Shown: positions 16,502 to 26,240, counted from the stretch's first letter. The stretch: DNA of 64,000 nucleotides from Nitrosospira lacus (GCF_000355765.4 NZ_CP021106.3:2575137-2639136); one strand, 5' to 3'. Program-made: numbers and translations. Notes: generated from the letters alone by a model not told the origin.

Positions 16502-17608
16502 ATGAAACGATTCGGTACTATCCTCAGCAACGGCATAAAAGATTTTCACCCGGTCTATTTCGCGATGGTGATGGCTACCGGCATTGTGTCTATCGCTTTT
16601 GACGCGATGGCTTTCCCCCACATAGCGAAAATTCTTTTTCTGCTGAATCTGGTCTTTTATTCGATTTTATGCGTCATCGTAGCCGCACGCATGATGTTTT
16701 TCCGCTCAAATGTAATGGCGGATCTCAAAGTCCTTCCACAAGCATGGCTTTTCTTAACGTTTGTGGTGGGCACCAATACAATAGGAGCGCAGCTCGTCAT
16801 ATTTCAGCATGCCACCGGTCTGGCGAGTCTATTATGGCTTATCGCACTGATCAGCTGGATCATATGCATCTATTTCATCCTTTCCAATCTCATCCTTATG
16901 CGAAAGAGAACCGTGCGGGAAATGGTGAACGGTGCCACGCTGCTGATTATTGTCAGCACGGTATCCGTAGCCATGTTGGGGCTACGCCTGCTGGACGCGA
17001 CAGCCATACATGACACTTATGCCTACTTTGCCGCATGGACGTTCTGGGCCTCCGGATTTGCTCTATACCTGTTCATCGTTCCATTGATAATTTATCGCCT
17101 GTTTTTTAAAACCCTTGAACCCGGAGATTGGGAGGCCCCTTATTGGATCTGCATGGGAGCACCGGCAATCATTACCTTGACGGGCTCGGAGTTTGTCATG
17201 CATATGCCCGCTGTCGCGGTGTGGGACGATATTCGGGAGATTACGCTGCGGATAACGATTTTTGCGTGGATCATTGGAACATCATGGATTCCCTATCAAC
17301 TTTTCATGGATATCCGGCAACTCATCACCGTCAACGTCGCAGGTCCGGCACCTTTATGGATTAAAACCTTTCCATGGTCGAGGCTGGCATTTGGCAGGCA
17401 ATATTATTTCTATGGTCCTTCCTCATGGAGCAGGGTTTTTCCCATAGGAATGTACACCGCATGCACACTCTCCCTGGCCAAAGCGACTGGCTCCGGATCA
17501 CTGGGAATCATTCCCCAATATTGGGGCTGGTTTGCGCTGCTGATTTGGTCTCTTACATTGATCGGCACCGTGCGCTCCGTCATAGCGTTGCGATTCTCGT
17601 CGCGTTGA
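16502..17608 (+). CDS. TDT-family membrane exporter (tellurite-resistance/dicarboxylate, SLAC1 fold)
   Basis: From ATG 16502 (MKRFGTILSNGIKDFHPVYF) the protein has 368 residues and about ten membrane helices. The opening FHPVYFAMVMATGIVSIA is the family's signature and LLGLRLLDA-like and W-rich segments follow. TDT proteins (TehA, Mae1, SLAC1) carry small anions such as C4-dicarboxylates, sulfite or chloride; which one this carries cannot be told. A start at 16409 would give 399 residues but overlaps the divergent tamB start and adds a cysteine-rich, unconserved leader. It is inserted on the opposite strand between tamB and the tamA relic, which normally adjoin each other, suggesting rearrangement. 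Confidence 0.85.
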   Translation: MKRFGTILSNGIKDFHPVYFAMVMATGIVSIAFDAMAFPHIAKILFLLNLVFYSILCVIVAARMMFFRSNVMADLKVLPQAWLFLTFVVGTNTIGAQLVIFQHATGLASLLWLIALISWIICIYFILSNLILMRKRTVREMVNGATLLIIVSTVSVAMLGLRLLDATAIHDTYAYFAAWTFWASGFALYLFIVPLIIYRLFFKTLEPGDWEAPYWICMGAPAIITLTGSEFVMHMPAVAVWDDIREITLRITIFAWIIGTSWIPYQLFMDIRQLITVNVAGPAPLWIKTFPWSRLAFGRQYYFYGPSSWSRVFPIGMYTACTLSLAKATGSGSLGIIPQYWGWFALLIWSLTLIGTVRSVIALRFSSR

Positions 17609-17666
17609 GCCTGCTTTGACCATGGGTGAGCGGCGCTCCCTGGTCCATGACGGCGTTTATACCTCA

Positions 17667-18638
17667 TCAGAATGCCACGGCGATCGAAAAGTGCAGCTGC
17701 AGTTTCCCATCTCTGTGGCCTCGGGCGAGATCCAGCGCCAGCGGCCCAACCGGGCTACGCCACCGAATTCCGCCGCCATAACCAACGGCCAGATCCAAGC
17801 GATGCAGGTTATCGGCGGCGCCCCCGACATCGGTAAACACGGCGGCGCCCCATTCACGCGTAAGCCAGTGATTGTACTCGATGGTGTACCGGTAGCCATC
17901 GCCGTGCCGCCCACGATGGCCTGCCCCTCCCGCACGCCCAGGCTTTGAAATGCATAGCCTCGCACAGACTGAATGCCCCCCCGCACGAAACAGATACTCC
18001 TGAGGAATACCGAAACGGGAATCGGTGAAGGTATATCCCGCTTCGCCGCGCAAGAACAACACATCGCGTTTACCCACGGGGTGCCAGTACTGGTGCCGGA
18101 AGTGGTGCGCAGAAAACTCTGATCGGACAACAATTGCTTGCTGCCGCCACCGATACGCACTTCTATCACACTGCCATCGCGTGGAAACAACGCATCATCC
18201 ACCGAGCGGTAGCGCAATTGTCCATCCAGTACCAGTGTTTCGTTGGTCTGGTGCAGTCCGCCTTTCGGGTCCCGGTCTTCCCGCCGCCAATTGATCCCGA
18301 TCCGGGTCTCGGTCTTTCCTGCAATGTTATCGTGGGGGTGAAATAGCTTCAGTAGCGAGGAGTTCGCTTATCTCCTGCCGTGCCCGGCGCAGGAAAGTCG
18401 CACGGGCGATATCATCCACCATCGGCTCGAGCGGCAACAGGAAATGCGTCTTTAGCAAATTCCGCAACGATTCCGGAGCGAAAATGATGACTGGTGGCGA
18501 ATTGTTTCTGGCTTCGAATCGCTGTGTCTCATGTGCCCTGACGGCACCACTCCCGAGCGTAAAAAGAATAAACGCCGGGAGAAGTGCTGAGATGCCTATT
18601 CGTACTGGATACGAAGTCGGATATTCAGCAGGAGACAT
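17667..18638 (-). pseudogene. tamA: tamA pseudogene: Omp85-family outer-membrane assembly factor, deleted and frameshifted
   Basis: The 5' part reads a signal peptide from ATG 18638 (MSPAEYPTSYPV...SGAVRA) and the start of a POTRA domain (SLRNLLKTHFLLPLEPMV, RQEISELLATE). One base is then lost, so the expected EGYFTPTITLQ only appears in the next frame. Most of the POTRA region is missing. The barrel follows in pieces in different frames: TRIGINWRREDRDPKGG, LRYRSVDDALFPRDGSV, HPVGKRDVLFLRGEAGYTFT, GIQSVRGYAFQSLGVREG, then YNHWLTREWGAAVFTDVGGA up to the terminal SIAVAF. At least four frameshifts are needed to join them. It can make no functional TamA. It is the natural partner of the shortened tamB at 15126. 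Confidence 0.88.
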
Positions 18639-18668
18639 GGCGAAGTGGAGTTCATGCCGTGGGAACAT

Positions 18669-19100
18669 CGGTCCATAATTCCACGGAACGTTTCCCGGAC
18701 ACGGTCAAGCGGAATTTCCGCATAACGGCGCGGCAGTGATGCTAATTGGAATATCCGGGTAAAAATGAATAGGGCAGCCGCGGCTATACGGGCATGACCG
18801 GCGAGCGCTTCCACTGGATAATACCTAGCCGCGCCGGTCACCGCAACCCGGCCGAAACGAAAAAGATGGAAAGAAACTTTGCCCGGTGGAGTATTTTACG
18901 GAGGAATTATTCTAAACCGCCTCGCTCGATCTTCATCTTTCCGGCGAGTTTGCTACCTGCCCCTGTCGAATTCAGGATTATTCAGAGGTTCGCCAACTCT
19001 CGCCCGTCATAATGCCCTGGCCATAGCCTCACCGGAACGGCTCAAGGAAGCGGGCGCGGTATAAGCGGTACCGTTTGAGCTACGATCCGCGCTTCATGCT
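18669..19100. other. Gene-free interval upstream of the tamA relic
   Basis: About 430 bases without a supportable gene. Short frames exist on both strands but none shows a family or good start. It probably contains the old tamA promoter and the terminator region of mlaA; I see no strong hairpin. Confidence 0.5.
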
Positions 19101-19880
19101 TCAGCGCGCCGGTGTGGCCGGAGGTTGATCATGCATTCCCGGATCTTCGTAGGCCTCGCGTGGCGGGTTGCCGTCATATATCAAGTGTTTGCGCTGCTGG
19201 AGGTAGGCGTCCCGCACAAACAGGTAAGGCTCCACCGCAGCTTCGTCGCGAATCCGCATGGGGCCGGATAACCGCGCCCGCTTGTCGACAACGCCAAGAA
19301 TGGAAAGCGGCACCGTAACGGGGGCGCCAATCACATAAATTCCGACATAAAAGAGACCATTCGTAAATATGCTGACGGGAATGCCTGATACATCCCGGTT
19401 GCTGCTGGGTCCGAGCAAAGGGATAAACAAATAGGTTTTTGCGTCAACGCCCCACACGCCCAGTGTTTGCCCGAAGTCTTCGTCATGTTGCGGTAGACCC
19501 ATGGGTCCCGCCATATCGAAGAATCCAGCCATGCCGATGGTCGAATTGACCGCAAAACGCAGCGTATCCTGGAATCCCTGACGTACCTTGCCTTGCAAGA
19601 AACTGTTCAGGATCACATTCGGATACGCCAGATTGTCATAGAAATTTCCGATAATACGCTGCATGCGGTTGGGCACGTAATCGATATATACATCAGCCAC
19701 CGGCGCCACAATCTTCCGATCAATCACATCCGTAAAGGTATAGGACTTGCGGTTGATATTCTCATAAGGGTCGATCGGATCTGTATTCATGCTTTTGTCA
19801 GGCGGCTGCATGGTGGTACAACCAGCCGATAACATCGTGCATATCAGCATCAAAACAGCTGTTGAATGGTTATATTTCAT
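19101..19880 (-). CDS. mlaA: MlaA/VacJ-family outer-membrane phospholipid lipoprotein
   Basis: The protein has 259 residues. The signal peptide ends in the lipobox LSAGC (Cys at about 20). The core reads DPYENINRKSYTFTDVID, YVPNRMQRIIGNFYDNLAYP, FAVNSTIGMAGFFDMA and DFGQTLGVWGVDAKTYLFIPLLGPS, all conserved MlaA segments. MlaA is a ring-shaped protein in the outer membrane that removes misplaced phospholipids from the outer leaflet and passes them to periplasmic MlaC. The rest of the Mla system is not next to it here. It lies close to the decayed tam genes and the pqi operon, which also handle lipids between the two membranes. Confidence 0.95.
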   Translation of the reverse strand: MKYNHSTAVLMLICTMLSAGCTTMQPPDKSMNTDPIDPYENINRKSYTFTDVIDRKIVAPVADVYIDYVPNRMQRIIGNFYDNLAYPNVILNSFLQGKVRQGFQDTLRFAVNSTIGMAGFFDMAGPMGLPQHDEDFGQTLGVWGVDAKTYLFIPLLGPSSNRDVSGIPVSIFTNGLFYVGIYVIGAPVTVPLSILGVVDKRARLSGPMRIRDEAAVEPYLFVRDAYLQQRKHLIYDGNPPREAYEDPGMHDQPPATPAR

Positions 19881-19925
19881 GATCAGGTAATGAGTATAAT
19901 TATGATAATGATCTATTTGCGCCTA

Positions 19926-20195
19926 TCACAACAATTGGCGGTTCGTTGATTTCAGCCCCGGGTAGTCGCCGCCTTCAATGAAGCGCGCTGTACTTTCAGG
20001 AATCTTGTATTCCGACCGCAACACATAGAGTCGCATACTCCTTCCGGTCCGCCCTGTGTCCGCTCCAACATAGGTGTTGATCGTTATTTCGCCTCCATGC
20101 CAAAAATAACTTGAAGACTTGCACGATGGGCGATCACCTAATTTTGGCAAGCCACCCATCGAATCGTTGGGCGCATATCGAGAGTTCACACTCAC
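19926..20195 (-). CDS. Uncharacterised 89-codon open frame
   Basis: A GTG-initiated frame encodes a hydrophilic 89-residue product (SVNSRYAPNDSMGG at the start, GGDYPGLKSTNRQLL at the end). No motif, membrane segment or clear ribosome binding site is seen, and I do not recognise it. The sequence looks protein-like rather than random, so it may be a relic of a longer gene. It is placed upstream of mlaA. Confidence 0.25.
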   Translation of the reverse strand: MSVNSRYAPNDSMGGLPKLGDRPSCKSSSYFWHGGEITINTYVGADTGRTGRSMRLYVLRSEYKIPESTARFIEGGDYPGLKSTNRQLL

Positions 20196-20321
20196 ACTTG
20201 ATCACCGCTCGCATGGTCTGTGCAGCCGCCAACACGTCCAGCGGAGGCATTATAGTCTATATATTCATTGCATTCTCTTCACGACTGAAGTATGACGTAT
20301 ATTTTTGGATAGCTCGGCTGA

Positions 20322-20600
20322 ATGGTCATGACTGAAGCTTTCATAAACCGCCCTTCATTGAGGGGGCTGAGGGGCATGGTTCTCTGTCTCGGAATATGGC
20401 TGCCAGCGACCGTGTTCGCCAGCTCACCATCACTTCGTTGTGAAATCAACCAGAATGGAGAGACTCACATTGCAGATTTTCCGCCCAATGCCAATCCATA
20501 TACCGTCGAATCAAAAGATATCAACGGAAGATTCCGGCGGAGAAACGAGTTGCGGCTCAAGGCCATGAAGAAACCCCACAGGACCGGAATTTTAGTCTGA
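20322..20600 (+). CDS. Short secreted protein, probably truncated
   Basis: A 92-codon frame with a signal peptide (MVLCLGIWLPATVFA, cleaved before SS) followed by SLRCEINQNGETHIADFPPNANPYTVESKDINGRFR. The mature part opens like a conserved secreted protein with a single cysteine, but after GRFR the composition changes to basic residues and the frame soon ends (KKPHRTGILV), as if a frameshift or deletion had removed the rest. I do not recognise the family with certainty. The start may be ATG 20328 or the internal ATG at about 20376 before the signal sequence. Confidence 0.4.
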   Translation: MVMTEAFINRPSLRGLRGMVLCLGIWLPATVFASSPSLRCEINQNGETHIADFPPNANPYTVESKDINGRFRRRNELRLKAMKKPHRTGILV

Positions 20601-20628
20601 TCCTGCCCTTTCCAATCAAGTCCATAAG

Positions 20629-21282
20629 CTAATAGGCATTATCCATTTTTATCCGCGGGACGCAGGTCGCGGCACGGCGTGAATCCAGTTCAACCAGATT
20701 CTTCGCTACTTCCGCGGCCGCACTCGAAACCGCGCGTTGCACGCCTTTAACCACGCCCTCGATACCCCCACTCACCACCTCTGAAATTACCGTATAACAC
20801 ACGGCGCCACGGCCATCGGTGGAACGCGTAATCGCCCAGTTAAACCTTGCCGTCACCTTATCACCCACTATGGCATCGAACTGGCTAAGCTCGATCGCAA
20901 CGCGATAGACAGGCTGATCGGGAGTACGAGCCGCCCCGCGTGTTTCGTTTATCGCCCCGATTTGGCTGGCGATGCCGGCAGCAAACGCGTCACGCAATTC
21001 GTTATTGAAGTGCGATGACCAGCGATCCTGCTCAAGAATGAAAAGCTCTGTTTCCTGTCCTGCCTGAGAACGTACCACCAGTTGAGGGCGGGCAAGCCGT
21101 TCCGGCACATTGACTGGCATTATCTCGATAAAAATTGGTACGGACGAATGTATTGCATCCTTCGTCACCGATGATCCGGAAGGAACCGACAGCGTATAAA
21201 ACCGTGTCTCCGGAGCAGATACGCAGCCTGCGACCGCTAATGCGCCCATCATGCCAAACATGTTACGTATCCATGATTTCAT
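20629..21282 (-). CDS. pqiC: PqiC lipoprotein (ABC-type transport auxiliary, DUF330)
   Basis: The protein has 217 residues. The signal peptide ends in the lipobox AVAGC (Cys at about 20), followed by PETRFYTLS, the hallmark of PqiC/YmbA. Later blocks are VNVPERLARPQLVVRS and LEQDRWSSHFNNELRDAFA. PqiC is an outer-membrane lipoprotein that caps the PqiB tunnel. Its start overlaps the pqiB stop by four bases (ATGA), indicating translational coupling. It is the last gene of the pqi operon. Confidence 0.93.
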   Translation of the reverse strand: MKSWIRNMFGMMGALAVAGCVSAPETRFYTLSVPSGSSVTKDAIHSSVPIFIEIMPVNVPERLARPQLVVRSQAGQETELFILEQDRWSSHFNNELRDAFAAGIASQIGAINETRGAARTPDQPVYRVAIELSQFDAIVGDKVTARFNWAITRSTDGRGAVCYTVISEVVSGGIEGVVKGVQRAVSSAAAEVAKNLVELDSRRAATCVPRIKMDNAY

Positions 21283-22946
21283 TGTTTATCCCTCCGTTTA
21301 CCCCGAATTACCGATTCGGGATGGAGCTCGAAATAGTCTGTCAATATTCTCAATGAAGCCGCAGCACGCGATAATTCCTGCAGTGTCTGACGCAAATCCT
21401 GCTGTAGCGGAGCATCTTCAGATAACGTGCGTTCCGCGGCACTCAACGTTTTGCTTACATCCCTCATCGCCGTGGTGATTTCAGGTGCGACATCATTGTT
21501 CAATTTCTCCGCCAGTTGTGCGGTGCTGTTCAGCGTTCCCTTGAGTTCTTTCAACGATTGCTGCAACTCATCACCAATCTGATCAAAAGGTACCTTGCTT
21601 AACTTGAACGCTATCTCCGAAACCTGGGTTTCAAGCGCTTCCGCGCTGCTGGGAATGGTGGGCAGTTGCAATAACGGGTGGGGAACGTCCGCGCTGGCTG
21701 CTTTCCCGGCGCTTTTTTTTGCCGGGACGAGCTTGGGGAAAAAATCGAATGCGATATAAATCTGCCCGGTGAGCAAATTACCGGTTCTCAATTGCGCACC
21801 CAGCCCGCGGTCGATCATGAATTGCAAACGCTGTTGCGGCGTGTACTTTGATTGCCTGTGAGATTCGATAAATTTCCGCCCCAGGCGCTCCGGATAAACT
21901 TCCACCAGCACCGGCATGCTGAATTCCTGCCGCTTGGGATCGTATTCAATACCTACTGATTTAACATGTCCCAATGGCAGTCCACGAAAACTGACTTCGG
22001 CGCCGGGCACCAGGCCACGCACGGATTGCTTGAAATTAAGCACTATCATGGTTGCCTCGCCATCCTGTTCCCTTACTGCTTCAGCCTGGCTTTCCGCCAG
22101 AACATAGGCAGTATTCTCTTTGGCGGGAGGGCCGGGATTTTCATCCGGTGCTTGAAACGAAAGGCCGCCCAGCACAACGGTAGCCAGCGATTGCGTATTG
22201 AGTGTGAAGCCGCTGGCATTTATCTGCATGTCAAAGCCGCTGGCATGCCAGAAGCGCGTATTGATCCCGACAAATTTGTCATAAGGGGCATTAATGAATA
22301 TACGGATGGTAATGCCTTTGCCATCCTCATCCAGATCGAACGCGGTGACCTGTCCTACCTTGATGCGGCGATAATAGACCGGCGAACCGATATCCAGTGA
22401 GCCGATATCGGTCGCGCGCAAAACATACTGCTTGCCGGAAGCGTCGCGCGTAATGATGGGCGGCACCTCCAGTCCGGTGAATTTATCCGTTTTCTCGGTT
22501 TCAATACCGGCGTCGGCGCCAACGTATGCGCCGAACAGCAGCGTGCCGAGCCCGGACACTCCGGAGGCGGCTACACGCGGACGCACGACCCAGAAGCGGC
22601 TGTCGGTTGCAGTAAAACTTTTGGCTTCCCGCTTCAATAACACAGTCACCAGAACCCGGGAACGATCCTCGCTCAGTGTGATGGACTCTACGGTACCGAT
22701 ATCAACTTCCTTATACTTGACCTTCGTCTTGCCCGCTTCCAGTCCCTCGGCGGAGTGAAATGAAATGATGATCTCGGGGCCACGCTGAATCCATGTCTGA
22801 ACCGCAAGCGAAATACCGATAACCGCGGCCAGGATGGGAATCAGCCAGATCAGCGACGGAATCCAGTCCCGCTGCGGCGCCTTTACTGGCACCGGCATGG
22901 CCTCTTCTACCGAGCCATCCGGTTCTCCGGTTTTTATTTCACTCAT
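21279..22946 (-). CDS. pqiB: PqiB-type MCE-domain lipid tunnel protein
   Basis: The protein has 555 residues, close to E. coli PqiB (546). One N-terminal membrane helix (SLIWLIPILAAVIGISLAVQ, about 30-50) is followed by three MCE repeats: ISFHSAEGLEAGKTKVKYK, then SPVYYRRIKVGQVTAF, then VRGLVPGAEVSFRGLPLGHV. A C-terminal helical tail (about 440-555) carries heptads and forms the hollow needle. PqiB hexamers make a hydrophobic tunnel for lipids between inner and outer membranes. It overlaps both neighbours by four bases. E. coli pqi is induced by superoxide (SoxS); control here is unknown. Confidence 0.95.
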   Translation of the reverse strand: MSEIKTGEPDGSVEEAMPVPVKAPQRDWIPSLIWLIPILAAVIGISLAVQTWIQRGPEIIISFHSAEGLEAGKTKVKYKEVDIGTVESITLSEDRSRVLVTVLLKREAKSFTATDSRFWVVRPRVAASGVSGLGTLLFGAYVGADAGIETEKTDKFTGLEVPPIITRDASGKQYVLRATDIGSLDIGSPVYYRRIKVGQVTAFDLDEDGKGITIRIFINAPYDKFVGINTRFWHASGFDMQINASGFTLNTQSLATVVLGGLSFQAPDENPGPPAKENTAYVLAESQAEAVREQDGEATMIVLNFKQSVRGLVPGAEVSFRGLPLGHVKSVGIEYDPKRQEFSMPVLVEVYPERLGRKFIESHRQSKYTPQQRLQFMIDRGLGAQLRTGNLLTGQIYIAFDFFPKLVPAKKSAGKAASADVPHPLLQLPTIPSSAEALETQVSEIAFKLSKVPFDQIGDELQQSLKELKGTLNSTAQLAEKLNNDVAPEITTAMRDVSKTLSAAERTLSEDAPLQQDLRQTLQELSRAAASLRILTDYFELHPESVIRGKRRDKQ

Positions 22947-23638
22947 ACACGTTTCCTGGACTCCTGTCCGGCAATATCCCAGGTCAAACGAGGATCAAAG
23001 CTGACCGATGCAAACATGGTCAGCACCACCACGGCGGCGAACGAAGCGATGCCCGGTCCGGCATGTATCATGGCGAAGCCTTTGATCTGGACGAGGCCGG
23101 CCAGCAGCGTCACGACAAAAACATCCAACATCGACCAACGGCCGGTCAATTCAACAAGGCGATAAAGTTTAGCCCGTTGCAAAAGACGCCAGTTGCTGCG
23201 CCGCCGCGCCATGATCAATAAAAGAATCAATACCGCCAGCTTGAACAGCGGCACTAGAAAGCTGGCGACAAAAACAATGACCGCCAGTTCCCATGAGCCC
23301 GAAACCCAGAAATAGATGATACCGCTCATGATGGTGTCTTGCTTTTCCCCGAAGAAGGAAGCGGTAGTCATCACGGGCAATATATTTGCGGGAACATACA
23401 TGATGCAGGCGGCAATCAGAAAAGCCCAGGTCCGGTTCAGGCTGTCGGGCTTGCGTTGGTGCAACCTTGCGCCACAACGCCCGCAATGGTCATCCGCTTT
23501 AACGTCTTTCCACAACGTAGCGCAATAATGACATGACACCATGCCCAGGCTCGCCGCCGTCTTTACAGGCGCTTCGTTCACGGATGAGTTGGCCCCCAAG
23601 GTATCGCTGGCCGAGCGAACGGCGCTATCCGTCGGCAT
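22943..23638 (-). CDS. PqiA-like inner-membrane protein, second half-size subunit
   Basis: From ATG 23638 (MPTDSAVRSASD), which has AGGAGAG seven bases upstream, the protein has 231 residues. A longer start at 23731 would run through the upstream gene. A zinc-ribbon-like CHYC...CGRCG stretch precedes four membrane helices: WAFLIAACIMYVPANILPVM, ELAVIVFVASFLVPLFKL, the GRWSMLDVFVVTLLAGLV helix and a last one. This is one paraquat-inducible-protein-A domain. E. coli PqiA fuses two such domains in one chain; here they are separate genes. It overlaps the previous gene by 14 bases and pqiB by four. Confidence 0.9.
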   Translation of the reverse strand: MPTDSAVRSASDTLGANSSVNEAPVKTAASLGMVSCHYCATLWKDVKADDHCGRCGARLHQRKPDSLNRTWAFLIAACIMYVPANILPVMTTASFFGEKQDTIMSGIIYFWVSGSWELAVIVFVASFLVPLFKLAVLILLLIMARRRSNWRLLQRAKLYRLVELTGRWSMLDVFVVTLLAGLVQIKGFAMIHAGPGIASFAAVVVLTMFASVSFDPRLTWDIAGQESRKRV

Positions 23639-24257
23639 TCTGTTTCTCTCCTTTTTTTGACGAAGCCATCTGCCAGACATAGCGAGGGTTGAATGAAAAT
23701 ACCGCCGCAAGAAGAATAGTGAGGGCGCCAAATGCCCACAGCGCAGCGCCCGGCAGCACCGTTGCCATGCCTGTCAATTTGACAAACGCGACAATGGTGC
23801 CAAGTAGAAATACTTCCACCATTGACCATGGCCTCAAGGTTTGAGCCAGACGCGCCAATAAATTGAATGCAGGGGGATATTCAGTTCTATTTATCGAGAC
23901 AAGCAAATACACCAGAATCAGGAGCTGCATCAATGGAAACAGAACGGTTGTAACCAGCACCAGAAACGCCACCAGAGGCATTCCTTCGGCGCTCAAGGTA
24001 GAAACCGCGCCAATGAGCGTTGTCCGGCTGACAATGCCTTGAAGTTCCATCTCAACAATCGGGAAGATATTGGCTATGATGTACATGATCAAACCGGCGA
24101 GCGTTAGCGGCAGGGCACGCTTGCTATAAGAGCTCATGTCGCGTTCCAGCTCGGCGCCACAACGGCTGCAAAGCGCGGCTTCATTGTGACCCAGTGCCTG
24201 CCTGCGGTGAATCGCATCACATTCTTCACAGGCGATCAGGCCGGATACTTCCTGCAT
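23625..24257 (-). CDS. pqiA: PqiA-like inner-membrane protein, first half-size subunit
   Basis: The protein has 210 residues. CEEC and CSRCG pairs near the N-terminus suggest zinc binding. Four membrane helices follow, with MYIIANIFPIVEMEL and RPWSMVEVFLLGTIVAFVKL corresponding to the conserved PqiA motifs. It is the first gene of a four-gene operon (pqiA-pqiA2-pqiB-pqiC) transcribed away from ftsH, with a 135-base divergent promoter region. Its likely role is to anchor the PqiB tunnel in the inner membrane and load or unload lipid. Confidence 0.9.
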   Translation of the reverse strand: MQEVSGLIACEECDAIHRRQALGHNEAALCSRCGAELERDMSSYSKRALPLTLAGLIMYIIANIFPIVEMELQGIVSRTTLIGAVSTLSAEGMPLVAFLVLVTTVLFPLMQLLILVYLLVSINRTEYPPAFNLLARLAQTLRPWSMVEVFLLGTIVAFVKLTGMATVLPGAALWAFGALTILLAAVFSFNPRYVWQMASSKKGEKQNADG

Positions 24258-24392
24258 GGTTTTTAGCCCACGTAAGTCAATTATGTAGCGTTTCCCCGGA
24301 TTTCATGATTCTATACCTGTTCTTGCGTGTGCCATGCTGAAACAAATCGCTTTCCGAACTGTCATTAACCGAAACACAACAAGGAAAAGCCG

Positions 24393-26240
24393 ATGGACAA
24401 GAAGACCCAAATCAATGTCTGGTACTTGATCATCGCTGTACTCGGCGTTTTGCTGGTGCAAAATCTTTATCAGCAATATACAAAGGTTGAGCCAATCCCC
24501 TATAGCCGCTTTCATACATTGCTGGAGCAGGACAAGATCGCCGAAATTGCAATCACCGAAAACCACATTTACGGGTCGCTCAAAGAGAAAGGTGCCGACG
24601 GGTTAAAGGATTTTGTCACCACAAGGGTGGAACCCGAGCTGGCCGACAAGCTGGATAAGCATAATGTAACTTATACCGGAATAATCCAAAGTACCTGGGG
24701 CCGCGATCTGTTGTCCTGGCTGCTGCCGATGGCGGTCTTCATCGGGATCTGGCTATTTATCATCCGCCGCATGAGCCAGGGCGGCATCAGCGGCGGCGGA
24801 CTGATGTCGATCGGAAAAAGCCGCGCCAAGGTGTTCGTGGAGAAAGAAACCAAAGTGACCTTTGCCGATGTGGCCGGCGTTGACGAGGCGAAGGAAGAAC
24901 TGATCGAAATCGTCAACTTCCTGAAGGATACCGAAGGATATAGCCGCCTCGGCGGGCGCGCCCCCAAAGGAATCCTGCTGGTTGGTCCGCCCGGTACCGG
25001 CAAGACGCTATTGGCCCGCGCCGTTGCGGGCGAAGCGAGCGTTCCGTTCTTTTCGATTTCCGGCTCGGAGTTTGTCGAAATGTTTGTCGGTGTCGGCGCC
25101 GCGCGGGTACGCGATCTATTCGAGCAGGCGCGCCAAATGGCCCCGGCAATCATTTTTATCGATGAGCTGGATTCGCTCGGGCGGGCTCGTGGTGCCTATG
25201 GGCTCGGTGGACACGACGAAAAGGAACAAACGCTGAATCAGTTGCTGGCCGAACTTGATGGCTTCGATGTAAAAAGCGGGGTTGTATTGCTCGCTGCAAC
25301 CAACCGGCCGGAGATCCTCGATCCCGCATTGCTGCGTGCGGGGCGATTCGACCGCCAAGTGCTGGTGGACAGGCCGGACAAGGTGGGGCGTGAACAAATT
25401 CTGGCCGTGCATCTAAAAAAAGTGAAACTCGATACCGATGTAAAGCCGGAGCAGATCGCAGCACTGACACCGGGCTTTACCGGCGCGGATCTCGCGAATC
25501 TGGTCAACGAGGCGGCGCTGCTCGCGACCCGGCGCATCGGCACCTCGGTAACCATGAATGACTTCAATAATGCCATTGAACGTATCGTCGCCGGGCTTGA
25601 GAAACGTAACCGCCTGCTTAACCCGGTCGAGCGCCGCGTCGTCGCATTCCATGAATTGGGGCATACCATGGTGGCACTGGCGCTGCCGGGCACCGACGAG
25701 GTACACAAGGTTTCAATCATCCCGCGCGGTGTCGGCGCCCTCGGCTATACCATCCAGCGTCCAACGGAAGACCGTTTCCTGATGAGACGTGTGGAACTGG
25801 AAAACAAGATGGCCGTGCTGCTGGGCGGACGCGCGGCGGAGCAGGTGGTTTTCAACGAGGTTTCGACAGGCGCATCGGATGATATTGCTCGCGCGACCGA
25901 TCTCGCGCGCGCCATGGTACTGCGCTATGGGATGAGCGACGCTCTGGGCAATGTTGCCTATGATCGCGACCGCTCGGCCTACCTCCAAACCGGCATGCCC
26001 ATACCACAGAACCGGGACTATAGTGAGGAAACCGCGAATGCTGTCGATAGCGCTGTGCGTAAGCTCGTGGATCATGCGTTGGAGCGCGCTATTGCCATAC
26101 TGCGGCTTAATCGCGCTCTGCTTGACCGCACCGCGGATGAGTTGCTAAAGACCGAGACGCTGAACCAGCCTCAGATCGAGGCATTGAAGCGAGAAATTGT
26201 CAGCGGCCCCGCCGAACCTTTACCTACGCCGGCCGCATAG
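24393..26240 (+). CDS. ftsH: ATP-dependent zinc metalloprotease FtsH
   Basis: The protein has 615 residues. The N-terminal helix ([16 protein letters not shown], about 9-25), a periplasmic domain and a second helix ([18 protein letters not shown], about 108-125) are followed by the AAA module: Walker [14 protein letters not shown], Walker [15 protein letters not shown], and the second region of homology [18 protein letters not shown]. The zinc site is HELGH (usual FtsH: HEAGH), which keeps HExxH. It degrades membrane and regulatory proteins. The N-terminal part is unlike the main rplM/rimP-region FtsH of betaproteobacteria, so this may be a second paralogue. AAGGAAAAG precedes ATG 24393. Confidence 0.95.
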   Translation: MDKKTQINVWYLIIAVLGVLLVQNLYQQYTKVEPIPYSRFHTLLEQDKIAEIAITENHIYGSLKEKGADGLKDFVTTRVEPELADKLDKHNVTYTGIIQSTWGRDLLSWLLPMAVFIGIWLFIIRRMSQGGISGGGLMSIGKSRAKVFVEKETKVTFADVAGVDEAKEELIEIVNFLKDTEGYSRLGGRAPKGILLVGPPGTGKTLLARAVAGEASVPFFSISGSEFVEMFVGVGAARVRDLFEQARQMAPAIIFIDELDSLGRARGAYGLGGHDEKEQTLNQLLAELDGFDVKSGVVLLAATNRPEILDPALLRAGRFDRQVLVDRPDKVGREQILAVHLKKVKLDTDVKPEQIAALTPGFTGADLANLVNEAALLATRRIGTSVTMNDFNNAIERIVAGLEKRNRLLNPVERRVVAFHELGHTMVALALPGTDEVHKVSIIPRGVGALGYTIQRPTEDRFLMRRVELENKMAVLLGGRAAEQVVFNEVSTGASDDIARATDLARAMVLRYGMSDALGNVAYDRDRSAYLQTGMPIPQNRDYSEETANAVDSAVRKLVDHALERAIAILRLNRALLDRTADELLKTETLNQPQIEALKREIVSGPAEPLPTPAA

